Shown here piece by piece: positions 8,833 through 17,221 of a stretch of 48,721 bases of DNA (position 1 is its first letter; each line of letters begins with the position of its first letter). The stretch comes from a virus. The stretch lies in the IMG/VR virus record IMGVR_UViG_3300027608_002931, positions 1 to 48,721 of that record; one strand, given 5' to 3'. Both the position numbers and the translations under genes were made by a program. Under the pieces are notes generated by a model. That model had not been told where the DNA came from. It worked only from the letters and a program-made list of their open reading frames with translations, and made no database searches.

Positions 8833-9203
8833 TATTTCTTCATTTTATAGTTTTTATCATCAGAAATATCTTTTTGTATTAAATTTTGAATAGTTTCGTC
8901 ATCTAAATCCATATCAGAAAGCGTAAAATCTTCTTCTTTCTCCGTAGATTTTTGCCATATTGTAGATTGTAATTTAGATAAAGTTAATTTTTTCTCAACA
9001 CAATCATTAATTATTTTTTGTTGTTTTTCAATAACAGGACCAATAAGTGTCATATCTTCTGGTTCTTTCATCATTGTTAACATTTTATTTTGTATTCTAA
9101 TGGCAGTATTTCTTTGCTCAACCAACTCATTGTAGATTTCTTGCATTAAAGATAACATTGAATCTTTAGTTAAATTAATTGTTTTTTTAGTTGGTCTTGG
9201 CAT
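8832..9203 (-). CDS. Small helical protein of the baseplate operon, function unknown
   Basis: 123 residues. A basic N-terminus (MPRPTKKTINLTK) is followed by a long helix (15-80) with Gln/Glu/Lys/Met-rich heptads, likely a coiled coil, and an acidic segment (90-115, DMDLDDETIQ) before a Lys-rich end. The TAA overlaps the ATG of the large virion protein (TAATG), indicating coupling. A small terminase subunit or baseplate chaperone could look like this, but nothing specific supports either. Confidence 0.6.
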   Translation of the reverse strand: MPRPTKKTINLTKDSMLSLMQEIYNELVEQRNTAIRIQNKMLTMMKEPEDMTLIGPVIEKQQKIINDCVEKKLTLSKLQSTIWQKSTEKEEDFTLSDMDLDDETIQNLIQKDISDDKNYKMKK

Positions 9204-9210
9204 ATAACTA

Positions 9211-9217
9211 ATAAATA
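9211..9217 (-). promoter_or_regulatory. TATTTAT element upstream of the gene starting at 9203
   Basis: TATTTAT on the minus strand, 7 nt before the ATG, in the 26-nt gap after the sigma-factor gene. If it is a promoter core the mRNA would be nearly leaderless. Confidence 0.33.
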
Positions 9218-9229
9218 TTTGTTTTTTTT

Positions 9230-10024
9230 TTATTTTAATAAATCTTGAACTAATTGAAAATAAACTTTTTTATATCTTTTAATTGAGGATCTAATTTCCT
9301 TTGTACTTAAATTTGTCATTTCCCGTAATTCAAATAATATGATATTTTTATTAAATTTATTATTACTTGTATCTAAAAAAATATCATTATAATTTTCAAA
9401 AATATCATACAACGCTTGACCTAATTTTACTTCTTGTTCAGTAATGGATTTTTCAGACATAGAATCTTTTAATTTAATTAAAAACTTTTTAATTGTTTCT
9501 TCAGTTGTTAACGTATCATCATCTATATGATATATCATATCAGGAGTATGTTGTAAATCTGAAGATATATCTTCATATGATATTTTTCTGTTAGTTTCTT
9601 TTTGGTCTTTCATTATTTGACCCATCAAATAATTTTTACAAATAGTACCAAAATATGAATAAGCCTTTTTTTCCTTTGAAGGTTTAAATTTATCAACTTT
9701 GGTCATTAAAAATGAATGTGTGTCTACGTGAATTTCTTCAAAACTCATGTCTTTTCTGTATAACTTATATCGTCTTATAATTGACGATATCATTTTATCT
9801 AAAGGTATTTTCAAAAACTTATTATATATTTTATTTTTTTGATCCATTGTTGTTGCGGTTAAGTATTCTCTAACCGCGTTTTCCTCAACTTCGGCAAAAT
9901 AATTATTTGGATTTGGTTTTCTACCTTTCTTTTTTAATTCATCACTATCCTCGATAACAATTTTATTACTATCCTCGACAACAATTTCATCACTATTTTG
10001 GATAACAATTTCATTATTATTCAT
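9230..10024 (-). CDS. Late-transcription sigma factor, T4 gp55-like
   Basis: 264 residues. A sigma-70 region-2-like block lies at about 70-150: a helix around LDKMISSIIRRYKLY, then the gp55-type signature FKPSKEKKAYSYFGTICKNY followed by a basic helix. In T4 gp55 the equivalent block binds the RNA polymerase clamp and reads late promoters. The C-terminal half is helical and ends in basic residues, and no classic region 4 is apparent. The N-terminus carries three 8-residue acidic repeats (residues 5-28). The gene sits between glycosyltransferases and baseplate genes; its ATG overlaps the preceding TAA by one base. It is the likely partner of the TATTTAT elements (inference). Confidence 0.72.
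   Translation of the reverse strand: MNNNEIVIQNSDEIVVEDSNKIVIEDSDELKKKGRKPNPNNYFAEVEENAVREYLTATTMDQKNKIYNKFLKIPLDKMISSIIRRYKLYRKDMSFEEIHVDTHSFLMTKVDKFKPSKEKKAYSYFGTICKNYLMGQIMKDQKETNRKISYEDISSDLQHTPDMIYHIDDDTLTTEETIKKFLIKLKDSMSEKSITEQEVKLGQALYDIFENYNDIFLDTSNNKFNKNIILFELREMTNLSTKEIRSSIKRYKKVYFQLVQDLLK
9941..10012 (-). repeat. Three 24-nt tandem repeats at the start of the sigma-factor gene
   Basis: Three imperfect 24-nt units encode EIVIQNSD, EIVVEDSN and KIVIEDSD (residues 5-28). The period is in frame, so unit gain or loss would change length only. Confidence 0.85.
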
Positions 10025-10830
10025 TAAATTTCTTGTGGTTCATAATTTATTTCTCTTTGTACATTAAAAAAATACTCTTTTTTTGCTGAATCAATCCAAA
10101 ATTTAACCTCATCTTCAGTTAAACGGTTTTCCCCATTTTTATAGTTCCAAAAAATAGAACCTTCACGTAAATTACTGTGTTTGTATCCAATTCTTGGTAT
10201 TGTTAAAAACTTGACAGAATTTTGTGTCATTCTTAATAAAAACTCATAACCAAAAGTTAATTTAAAATTACTTTTAATCATACCGTATTCAATAAATACG
10301 TCTTTTTTAATAACTATTCCAGAAATTTGAAAATTTTGATATGAATGTAATGTTTCATTTGTTAAAATTCCCATTTCTTCAGAAATATTTGAGGCAAAAG
10401 ATGCTTCATTAGTGAATCCAACAAAAACTCCCTTATCGTCAACATCAACCACAATAGGTAAAAATGCTTCAGTATTTGGATATGTGTCTATGTATTTTTT
10501 TACATTTTTAACCCAAATATTTGCGTATTCATCGTCAAATTCAAAAATAGAAATCCATTCTGATGTTGATACATTAACACCATGATTAACTTGATCGGCA
10601 AAATTTGGTTCTTTAGTCCACGATTCTAATTTAACATTTAAATCCCCAAAATCAAACTCACCTAAAATTTTAGTTAGTAGACTTTCATCTGTGTGGACAA
10701 TAATTAATTCGTCAAATTTTTCTTTTTGAACTTTTATCGATTCAATTGCTTTGTTTAGATACTCTTCAAAAAAACCAGCTACTGCCGATTTAATTGGTAA
10801 AATTACTGAGATTGTGTTTTTATTTTTCAT
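10024..10830 (-). CDS. GT2-like (GT-A fold) glycosyltransferase
   Basis: 268 residues. The N-terminus (TISVILPIKSA) is the first beta-strand of a family-2 GT-A domain. WISIFEFDDEY near residue 92-102 holds the acidic cluster at the DXD position, and a GYEFLLRM segment near 206 matches the E/D-x-D acceptor region of this fold. It should transfer a sugar from a nucleotide-sugar donor in the cytoplasm; donor and acceptor are not predictable. It lies between a GT-B enzyme and the sigma factor, overlapping the latter's ATG by one base. The acidic motif is FDDE, not DXD, so reduced or altered metal binding is possible. Confidence 0.75.
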   Translation of the reverse strand: MKNKNTISVILPIKSAVAGFFEEYLNKAIESIKVQKEKFDELIIVHTDESLLTKILGEFDFGDLNVKLESWTKEPNFADQVNHGVNVSTSEWISIFEFDDEYANIWVKNVKKYIDTYPNTEAFLPIVVDVDDKGVFVGFTNEASFASNISEEMGILTNETLHSYQNFQISGIVIKKDVFIEYGMIKSNFKLTFGYEFLLRMTQNSVKFLTIPRIGYKHSNLREGSIFWNYKNGENRLTEDEVKFWIDSAKKEYFFNVQREINYEPQEI

Positions 10831-10831
10831 A

Positions 10832-11893
10832 TTATTCTGTTGTTATAAATTTAGATAATTGGTCTTCAAAGTTTTTAAGACGGTTGTTTATCATTTCACT
10901 AAATATTTTAATTACCACATCATTGAAGTTAGTAACGTCTGTATACTTAGTTATTGTTTTTTCCATTTCATTATATAATTCAGGATTTAAATTGTCTTCT
11001 AACCAATTTTGTATTACATCTGCAATTACATCTGGTAACATATTGACATTATTGATCCATATTCCATTATCTTCATTCATCCATTCCGGAACTAAATTAG
11101 GTGTCAAACCAATTACGGGGATACCCATCTTCATTGACTCTAAAGGAAATGTTCCAAACCCACTTGTTGGATCCACCCACACTGATACAAAACTTTCTTT
11201 CATTGCGTTTGCAAACTCAACTTCAGATAGACCTCTCATATCTCTAAAAGTAATCCATCTATATTGTGGGAATTTAGAGTAAAAAGTTTTAATTAAATTT
11301 ACAGTATCCCTGTGCTCTCTTGTATGAATTGAGATAATTGTTTTAGGTGGTAACTCTTGTTTTTCAAATACTTCAGAAATTACCGGTTCAATAATACTAA
11401 ATGACACATTTCTCATTACGGAATTAACGTACTCTTTTTGTTTTTCAGATGTTATAATACATTTATTAAACCCTAATTGTGACCATGTTTGTCCCGGTTG
11501 TAAAGTTTCAAAAATATGATCATACGCTTGACATAAAACAATTTTACCACAAGGTAATTTAGTTATTTGATCCATTACAAATCCAAAAATTTCTGGAATA
11601 ATAATTAAATCATCAGGAGAAATTTCTAAATTATTACCCTCAATTGATTTATGTGTTAAATCTGTCATGTATTTTTCACCTAACCAATCGGATACCCCAA
11701 AATAATCAGGTTTTTCATGTAAAATTATTGGATTATATCCATCAGATTTAAGTGCCATTGCCATCTGATAAATGTATTTTATCGATGCCTTAGCATTTCC
11801 TTTGGTATCTTGTACCACAAAATAAATTCTTGAAGATTTATCCTTCATATTTTGGATTGATCTTTCTAATTTTGTTATTTGTTCTTCGTTCAT
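10832..11893 (-). CDS. GT-B glycosyltransferase (GT4-like)
   Basis: 353 residues. An N-terminal Rossmann-like half begins RIYFVVQDTKGN. The C-terminal half carries the donor-binding motif FGTFPLESMKMGIPVIG, the usual E-X7-E type signature of GT4-like enzymes with one Glu conserved. It is predicted to transfer a sugar from a nucleotide-sugar donor. It follows a small unknown gene by 4 nt and precedes a GT2 enzyme by 1 nt, so the two probably work on the same glycan or target. The last 30 residues form an extra charged helix. Confidence 0.8.
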   Translation of the reverse strand: MNEEQITKLERSIQNMKDKSSRIYFVVQDTKGNAKASIKYIYQMAMALKSDGYNPIILHEKPDYFGVSDWLGEKYMTDLTHKSIEGNNLEISPDDLIIIPEIFGFVMDQITKLPCGKIVLCQAYDHIFETLQPGQTWSQLGFNKCIITSEKQKEYVNSVMRNVSFSIIEPVISEVFEKQELPPKTIISIHTREHRDTVNLIKTFYSKFPQYRWITFRDMRGLSEVEFANAMKESFVSVWVDPTSGFGTFPLESMKMGIPVIGLTPNLVPEWMNEDNGIWINNVNMLPDVIADVIQNWLEDNLNPELYNEMEKTITKYTDVTNFNDVVIKIFSEMINNRLKNFEDQLSKFITTE

Positions 11894-11897
11894 ATAT

Positions 11898-12167
11898 TTA
11901 TAATTTATTTATTATTTTTTTAAAAAGTAAGGTATTAAATGCAATTTTAAATGGTATAGTTATATCATTTGAATTCATTCCCAATTTTTGATCAATTGCT
12001 TCATTTTCTGTCATTATAATTTCCAATAAAAATTTAATGGTTTCATATTTAACAACGTGAATTTGATTTTCAGTATCACCTGATAATTCATCATTAGACC
12101 TAATTCTTGTACATTCTTCAATTGAGTCTAAATCTATATAGTAGTGTTCATCAAATATTTTAAACAT
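11898..12167 (-). CDS. Small hypothetical protein
   Basis: 89 residues. The acidic N-terminal half looks beta-structured (HYYIDLDSIEECTRI) and the C-terminal half helical (about 40-89), ending LLFKKIINKL. No motif is recognised. Its start overlaps the end of the HAD-like gene by 8 nt, placing it firmly in the operon. Composition suggests a small cytosolic partner protein. Confidence 0.62.
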   Translation of the reverse strand: MFKIFDEHYYIDLDSIEECTRIRSNDELSGDTENQIHVVKYETIKFLLEIIMTENEAIDQKLGMNSNDITIPFKIAFNTLLFKKIINKL

Positions 12168-12840
12168 TTTTTATTATTTTTTTTAATTTATCTTCAAATT
12201 CGGATAGAGATGAAACACTATACTCAGATTCAATGTCTTTATTAAAATGAGTTATGTATTTTATTACTATCTTATTTGATGGTTTATTTAATAATAGGTT
12301 AGGATTTGCTGTAAGTAAAATGTCTATGTCATTCCACATGTTATTTTTTGTTATTTCACTATAAAAAAATATTTTTTCAACTAAACATCCAAATTTAGAT
12401 AAGAAAAATAATGAAGATGGTTTTGATCTTCCAATTTCGTCAGACACAATTATTAAATCGTGAGTATCTCTTAAATTATAATATATGTCGTTTAATAAAT
12501 TAAAGGTCATCATTTCTGTTGATGGTGCGTGACCAAATAACTCCATAGTATAATCCTCATACATAAAAGAATAAAGTTCATCTTTATCTTTAAACAAAAA
12601 ATGGTTTTCTAAATCTAAAGATGTTACAGGACTTAAAATTTTATATTCAAATTTATTATCATTGGTATTTTCATTAAGTTCAAGAATTTCTTCAGTATCT
12701 CCAGAAAATTCTATTTGATATGTTTTATCCGTTGATTCATAATGATTCTTATCGATCATATGTTTTTCATAAAGTTCTGTAAACTTTCCAATAGTGTCTC
12801 TTAATACCCCATTAATCTCAATCCCTACTCTCTTTGTCAT
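12160..12840 (-). CDS. HAD/5'-nucleotidase-like protein with an altered catalytic motif
   Basis: 226 residues. The start GIEINGVLRDTIGKF aligns by eye with the HAD motif I DxDGVLxD of phage nucleotidase-like proteins, but both catalytic Asp positions read Glu and Asn. A motif-II-like strand LIIVSDEIGRSKPSSLFFL lies near residues 134-152, and a later acidic strand DIDILLTANP could be motif III or IV. The fold is probably HAD-like with phosphatase activity lost or changed. Its start overlaps the PhoH gene by 23 nt. It could act as a binding or regulatory protein; the family call is moderate. Confidence 0.55.
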   Translation of the reverse strand: MTKRVGIEINGVLRDTIGKFTELYEKHMIDKNHYESTDKTYQIEFSGDTEEILELNENTNDNKFEYKILSPVTSLDLENHFLFKDKDELYSFMYEDYTMELFGHAPSTEMMTFNLLNDIYYNLRDTHDLIIVSDEIGRSKPSSLFFLSKFGCLVEKIFFYSEITKNNMWNDIDILLTANPNLLLNKPSNKIVIKYITHFNKDIESEYSVSSLSEFEDKLKKIIKNV

Positions 12841-13564
12841 ATTCTGATAATATTTTAGTAATTAATGGGTTTCTAACGTTCTTAGCGTCCCTAAAATCAT
12901 AAACACCAATGTCGGGAACATTAGCAAATTTTTGTATTGCATCGTATAATCCTGATTGTTTTTTATCTTTATATCTGTCAGTCTGTTCAAGATCTCCAGA
13001 AATAAAAAATTTACTATTATACCCAATTCTTGTTAACAACAATTTCATTTGGTTAGGGGTTGAATTTTGTGCCTCTTCAAAAATTAAGATTGAGTTGTCT
13101 ATATTCATACCTCTCATATAAGCTAATGCGAACACCTCAATAATTTCTGCCTTCTTTAATTCTTCTCTAGATTCTTTACCAATAATTTTATTTAATAAAT
13201 AATAAGATGGGAAAATATATGGGTCTAACTTTTCTTCAAGACCTCCGGGAAGACTACCTAATTTCTCTTCTGCTTCAACTGCCGGTCTAACAATGATTAT
13301 TTTCTCATATGAGTTATTTGTGTCTACCAAAAGATCGACCGCCGCCTTCATTGCAATAAAACTCTTACCAACACCCGCAGGTCCCGAAGCAACCGTAATT
13401 TGATTATTCTTTAAAATGTTATAATAATCTTCTTGGTGTTTAGATAAAAATTTGTTTTTTTGTTTTCGTTTAATTATCGAATTGATTAAATCCTTTTTTG
13501 TGAAAGGTTTAGAATCTTTAGATTCCAATTTAATTATTGGATCTGGTTTTTTTCTTATTGCCAT
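12818..13564 (-). CDS. phoH: PhoH-family ATPase
   Basis: 248 residues, full length for the phage PhoH core. Walker A is GPAGVGKS (61-68) and Walker B is ILIFEEAQN (159-167), with Glu where DEAQN is usual. SGD (189-191) is the sensor region, and the RPAVEAEEKLGSLPGG block (93-108) is characteristic. PhoH proteins are RecA-fold ATPases, some fused to RNase domains, and are very common in T4-like marine phages; the substrate, probably RNA, is unsettled. It follows the nucleotidyltransferase gene by 3 nt and overlaps the HAD-like gene. Confidence 0.93.
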   Translation of the reverse strand: MAIRKKPDPIIKLESKDSKPFTKKDLINSIIKRKQKNKFLSKHQEDYYNILKNNQITVASGPAGVGKSFIAMKAAVDLLVDTNNSYEKIIIVRPAVEAEEKLGSLPGGLEEKLDPYIFPSYYLLNKIIGKESREELKKAEIIEVFALAYMRGMNIDNSILIFEEAQNSTPNQMKLLLTRIGYNSKFFISGDLEQTDRYKDKKQSGLYDAIQKFANVPDIGVYDFRDAKNVRNPLITKILSEYDKESRD

Positions 13565-13567
13565 ATT

Positions 13568-14011
13568 TTACCTAATAAATCTTTTTTTACATTCTTCATC
13601 ATAAATAGTTTTTCTAAGGTTTGATGTTGAATAATTATGTTCTCGTTTATTGTAAATAATTCTAATTCCTCTTTTTTGACAAATACTTTTTGCTGTGTAG
13701 TTTTTGTCTTTATAATCCTCACCAATTATTCGGACATCCAAATCCAAAGAACTAAAAAGTTCTTCTAACTCTTCTTCATTGTTGTAGGGGATTATCTTAT
13801 CAACATATTTTACCACATCCAATTGTATATATCTTTCTACAAGAGATTGGATTGGTTTATTTTTATCTTTTCTATCTGTTGTTGGATCGTTTTGTAATGC
13901 ACATATTAAATAATCACAATGTCTTTTACATTCTTCTAACATAATAATATGTCCTGTGTGTAGCAGATCAAACGTACTACAAGTAATACCTACAATTTTA
14001 TTTTTTTCCAT
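13568..14011 (-). CDS. Nucleotidyltransferase, glycerol-3-phosphate cytidylyltransferase (TagD)-like
   Basis: 147 residues, the usual length. The HxGH signature is HTGH (18-21) within GITCSTFDLLHTGH. A GEDYKDKNYT segment near 97-106 and STSNLR (128-133) match the second nucleotide-binding motif of the family. The enzyme condenses CTP (or ATP) with a phosphorylated substrate; glycerol-3-phosphate, phosphoethanolamine or a heptose phosphate are all possible. Its first codons overlap the end of gmd by 14 nt, which ties it to sugar-nucleotide metabolism. Confidence 0.82.
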   Translation of the reverse strand: MEKNKIVGITCSTFDLLHTGHIIMLEECKRHCDYLICALQNDPTTDRKDKNKPIQSLVERYIQLDVVKYVDKIIPYNNEEELEELFSSLDLDVRIIGEDYKDKNYTAKSICQKRGIRIIYNKREHNYSTSNLRKTIYDEECKKRFIR

Positions 14012-14975
14012 AATATTCTAACCAAAATTTAATCATTTCATCTAACATTGTTTCAAATGTATACTCAGGTTCCCAACCCAATTGGGTTCTAATTTTTGTT
14101 GAGTCTCCTTTTAAATAATCTAATTCTTCAGGTCTTATAAATTTTTGATCCAGACTTATATATTTTGTATAATCTAAATCTAATTTTTCGAATACATACT
14201 CAACCATATCTCTTACTGAATGTGTGACCATTGTTGAAACAACAAAGTCATCAGGGACATCGTTATTTATAATTAAATGCATTGCTTTAACATAATCTTT
14301 TGAGTGACCCCAGTCACGATAAGAATCTAAATTACCTAAAACTAATTTATCATTTAATCCAAGTTTAATTTCAACCGCAGTTTTAACAACTTTATTTGTA
14401 ACAAAATTTGACCCTCTTCTTGGTGATTCATGGTTAAATAAAATACCATTTGATGCATGTAATTTATATGCCTTTCTGTAGTTTCTTACAATATTATATC
14501 CAAACACTTTTGAACAACCATATGGTGAAACTGGTGTCATAGTTGTTGTTTCTCTTTGGAACCCATCACCATCAACTGAACTACCAAACATTTCTGATGA
14601 ACTCGCTTGATAAAATCTTGAGTTTGGACAAGCTCTTCTATATGCTTCTAAAATGTTAATGACCCCTATTGCGTTTGTTTGAACAGTAAATTGTGGAATA
14701 TCATAACTAATTCTAACGTGACTTTGAGCTGCCAAATTATATATTTCATCTGGTTGTATATCACTTAATAATCTTTCTAAACTACCTTGATCCAAAAGGT
14801 CACCATAGTATATATGTAATTTATTTCTAATTTCATCTGTTAATCTACTTTGTTGGTTTTCAGGGACTGAATTTCTACGAATGATACCATGAACTTCATA
14901 TCCTAAGTCTAATAAGTATTCCGACAAATAAGATCCGTCTTGTCCGTTTATACCTGTGATAAATGCTTTTTTCAT
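13998..14975 (-). CDS. gmd: GDP-mannose 4,6-dehydratase
   Basis: 325 residues, close to the usual length. The extended-SDR NADP-binding site is GINGQDGSYL (8-17), with the GMD-typical VHGIIRR (28-34). The catalytic set is Ser126/Ser127-Glu128 in SSSEMFG and Tyr152-Lys156 in YGCSK. It converts GDP-D-mannose to GDP-4-keto-6-deoxymannose, the precursor of GDP-L-fucose, GDP-rhamnose and GDP-perosamine. No GDP-fucose synthase (fcl) is seen in the window, so the next step may be done by the host, by a gene elsewhere, or by the DegT-type aminotransferase just upstream in the operon. The latter would give GDP-perosamine. Confidence 0.95.
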   Translation of the reverse strand: MKKAFITGINGQDGSYLSEYLLDLGYEVHGIIRRNSVPENQQSRLTDEIRNKLHIYYGDLLDQGSLERLLSDIQPDEIYNLAAQSHVRISYDIPQFTVQTNAIGVINILEAYRRACPNSRFYQASSSEMFGSSVDGDGFQRETTTMTPVSPYGCSKVFGYNIVRNYRKAYKLHASNGILFNHESPRRGSNFVTNKVVKTAVEIKLGLNDKLVLGNLDSYRDWGHSKDYVKAMHLIINNDVPDDFVVSTMVTHSVRDMVEYVFEKLDLDYTKYISLDQKFIRPEELDYLKGDSTKIRTQLGWEPEYTFETMLDEMIKFWLEYYGKK

Positions 14976-14999
14976 TATTTTATATTTGTTATTTATTTA

Positions 15000-15596
15000 T
15001 TAAAAAAAAATTTTCATTTCTGTTAAGTCAGGCCAATCTGTTACAAACCATTTTCTTGGTGGTGTATTGATTGCATCTTCTAATTTATCTAAACCTAACT
15101 TTGCGGTTTCAGGGGTCATATAGTAATGAAACCCAATTGTATCAATATTTTGGTCTCGCCATGGAATGTTAGGTAGTCTTCCATCATAGGACATTTTTTT
15201 TAAGGTAAGATAGTCATCCTCATTATCAAGTAAAATAACACCACCTCTACCTAAAGATAGGTGTTTTTGATATTGGAAACTAACACACATAAATGTATTT
15301 GGAATATAACTGTCTTTTTTCCAAAGAACTGCAGCATCAATTATTCTTTTTTCATTATAATTTAATGTATAGTAATCTTCCCACTCCTCATCTCTCCATT
15401 CTCGTTCTAAACCCATCTTCTCAGCTAAAAATGGTACAGATAGATAAGTTCTTTTTGGTACATTTATTTTTGTTTCTTTAGTGTGCCTTAAACATAACTC
15501 AATCCCGTGAGTACAACTATCAACGGCAATTGCGTAAGGAGACCCAAAAAAATTAGAGATTGATTTTTCAAAATTAGATATAATTTCAAATGACAT
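15000..15596 (-). CDS. Compact DegT/DnrJ/EryC1-type sugar aminotransferase
   Basis: 198 residues against about 360-400 for the family. The landmarks are present in order: a phosphate-binding start AIAVDSCTHGIEL (22-34), the pyridoxal-ring Asp in IIDAAV (85-90), and the PLP-linking lysine Lys111 in FQYQKHLSLGRGG. The C-terminal small domain is missing and the spacing between landmarks is short. Full-size relatives transfer an amino group to 4-keto-6-deoxy sugars, so its place next to gmd fits a perosamine-like product. It may be a natural minimal form or a decaying copy, but no frameshifted remainder is visible around it. Confidence 0.75.
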   Translation of the reverse strand: MSFEIISNFEKSISNFFGSPYAIAVDSCTHGIELCLRHTKETKINVPKRTYLSVPFLAEKMGLEREWRDEEWEDYYTLNYNEKRIIDAAVLWKKDSYIPNTFMCVSFQYQKHLSLGRGGVILLDNEDDYLTLKKMSYDGRLPNIPWRDQNIDTIGFHYYMTPETAKLGLDKLEDAINTPPRKWFVTDWPDLTEMKIFF

Positions 15597-15614
15597 AATA
15601 AAATATTTTTATTT

Positions 15615-16415
15615 TTATTTACCTTCAATGAAGGTTTTAAAAATATAGTCCTCCGCAAGGGGAAAGTCAATTGATCTTTTAAAGTTATCTATAACCGAAT
15701 CTATTTTACTATGATACAGTTCAAATGATAAATCTTCAATTTTAAAGTTATCATCTAATATTATTATTCCATCCGTATTAAAGTAATTCCCAATATTACT
15801 AATCCCATAATAAATTGGAATCGTTCCTGTCATAAAACAATCTGTAATTTTTTCCGTAAACATATTTGAATATGTTGCGTTCTCCATTGCAAATGAAAAA
15901 CAATAATCTTTTAACCCATCTTCTTTATTATTTATGGGGTTATAACCTCTACCAAAATGATCACATTTATTGGAAAATTTTTGAATAATTTGTTGTCTAT
16001 AAATGTGTTCCGAACACATAGTTTTGTTTGATGCAATCATAGAAACCAATTTAGTTTTTGGATATATTTCACCGTGGGAAAAATATGATTTACCACTACA
16101 TAATGTCAATTCAAAAATATCTGATATACTTGATAACCACACATCGTGAGTAAAAACTTTTATATAATTTAATTTTAAAAACTCAATATTATTTTGACAC
16201 CAAATATATAAAGGACCAATTATGGTTTTTGATTCGCACAACCAAGCGTAATTTTTTTTTAATGGGTTTGTTGGTATAGGAATACTTTTATCAATGTGAA
16301 TAGAAATTTCTGCGGACCCATCTTTAGTCCATTCGATAAATTTTGGGGGTAAATCGTTTGTTGAGATACTATGTTGGAAACCTCCACCAATCATATTAAT
16401 TTTAACTCTACCCAT
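15615..16415 (-). CDS. GT10-family (alpha-1,3/4-fucosyltransferase-like) glycosyltransferase
   Basis: 266 residues. The GT10 C-terminal signature is clear: FSFAMEN (173-179), FTEKI (186-190) and TIPIYYG (198-204), which in characterised enzymes bind GDP-fucose. The segment VSMIASNKT (124-132) followed by a DHFGRG segment matches the start of the donor domain. It would transfer fucose, or a related GDP-deoxysugar, to a glycan. It sits 18 nt upstream of the aminotransferase, in the same cluster as gmd. The acceptor is unknown. Confidence 0.87.
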   Translation of the reverse strand: MGRVKINMIGGGFQHSISTNDLPPKFIEWTKDGSAEISIHIDKSIPIPTNPLKKNYAWLCESKTIIGPLYIWCQNNIEFLKLNYIKVFTHDVWLSSISDIFELTLCSGKSYFSHGEIYPKTKLVSMIASNKTMCSEHIYRQQIIQKFSNKCDHFGRGYNPINNKEDGLKDYCFSFAMENATYSNMFTEKITDCFMTGTIPIYYGISNIGNYFNTDGIIILDDNFKIEDLSFELYHSKIDSVIDNFKRSIDFPLAEDYIFKTFIEGK

Positions 16416-16417
16416 TA

Positions 16418-17221
16418 TTATGTGTTGTATATTTTTTTTATATTTTCAGATAAAATTGTAGTGATTAAGGAAACCGCAGATATTTTAGATCTTAAAAAAT
16501 AATCACATTTAGTTAATAATAACATATCTATTAAAACTTCTCTACATAGATTATATCCGTGATTTTCTCTTTCAGAATTAAGTCTCTCATAAGGGGATTC
16601 ACTTGAAGTTCTATAAATATTTTTTTGGTAAAGTATTGGTATTGGTGTTTTTTTAGATATAAATTCTATTGCTTCGTCATCATCGGTAGCCAAAAAAATT
16701 TGTTCTATCTGAGGATTCTCTTTTAAAATATTTAAAATTTTATTCCAGTAACCCTCAATATTTGGTACGTCATGAGTTTTAACCATATCCCCCAATCTAA
16801 TCTGACAACCTAATGTTATTTTATTTTTTAAATTTATTTCAAAGAATTGGTTCACCTCATCTAATATATCATCTTTTATTTTAAAATTATCGTAGAACAA
16901 CTTTTTAGATCTTATAATTAAACTATCTATTTGTGTGTACGGATAGTTGTAATTAATCATAGCGGGTCTAGGTGGTTTCAATAATATTTCCTTACCACCC
17001 TCAAAATTTTTGTTTTGGGTAAAATAGTATTCCCAAGCATTATTAGTATAATCTAAGTTATCGTAACAAATAGATTTATAGGACCCCATATCTACCCACA
17101 CCCCATCACCTTCATTCATTATTAATAGTTCATTAATAACTATTAATATATTACCCGCCATACCCACACCTGAAATTGGTGACTCAGGAAAAAGGGGTAC
17201 AAATTTTAAATTATAATTCAT
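16418..17221 (-). CDS. NodZ/FUT8/O-fucosyltransferase-like glycosyltransferase
   Basis: 267 residues. CQIRLGD (139-145) matches the H/Q-I-R-x-GD motif of the NodZ/POFUT-type GT-B enzymes. FLATDDDEA (176-184) is the following ATDD motif, and DMLLLTKCDYFLRSKIS (232-248) is the last donor-side block. These families use GDP-fucose. The first 100 residues are less typical. It overlaps the SGNH hydrolase gene by 11 nt. With the GT10 and GT11 neighbours it makes a third fucosyltransferase-type fold in about 5 kb. Family assignment is by motif order and somewhat less sure than its neighbours. Confidence 0.65.
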   Translation of the reverse strand: MNYNLKFVPLFPESPISGVGMAGNILIVINELLIMNEGDGVWVDMGSYKSICYDNLDYTNNAWEYYFTQNKNFEGGKEILLKPPRPAMINYNYPYTQIDSLIIRSKKLFYDNFKIKDDILDEVNQFFEINLKNKITLGCQIRLGDMVKTHDVPNIEGYWNKILNILKENPQIEQIFLATDDDEAIEFISKKTPIPILYQKNIYRTSSESPYERLNSERENHGYNLCREVLIDMLLLTKCDYFLRSKISAVSLITTILSENIKKIYNT

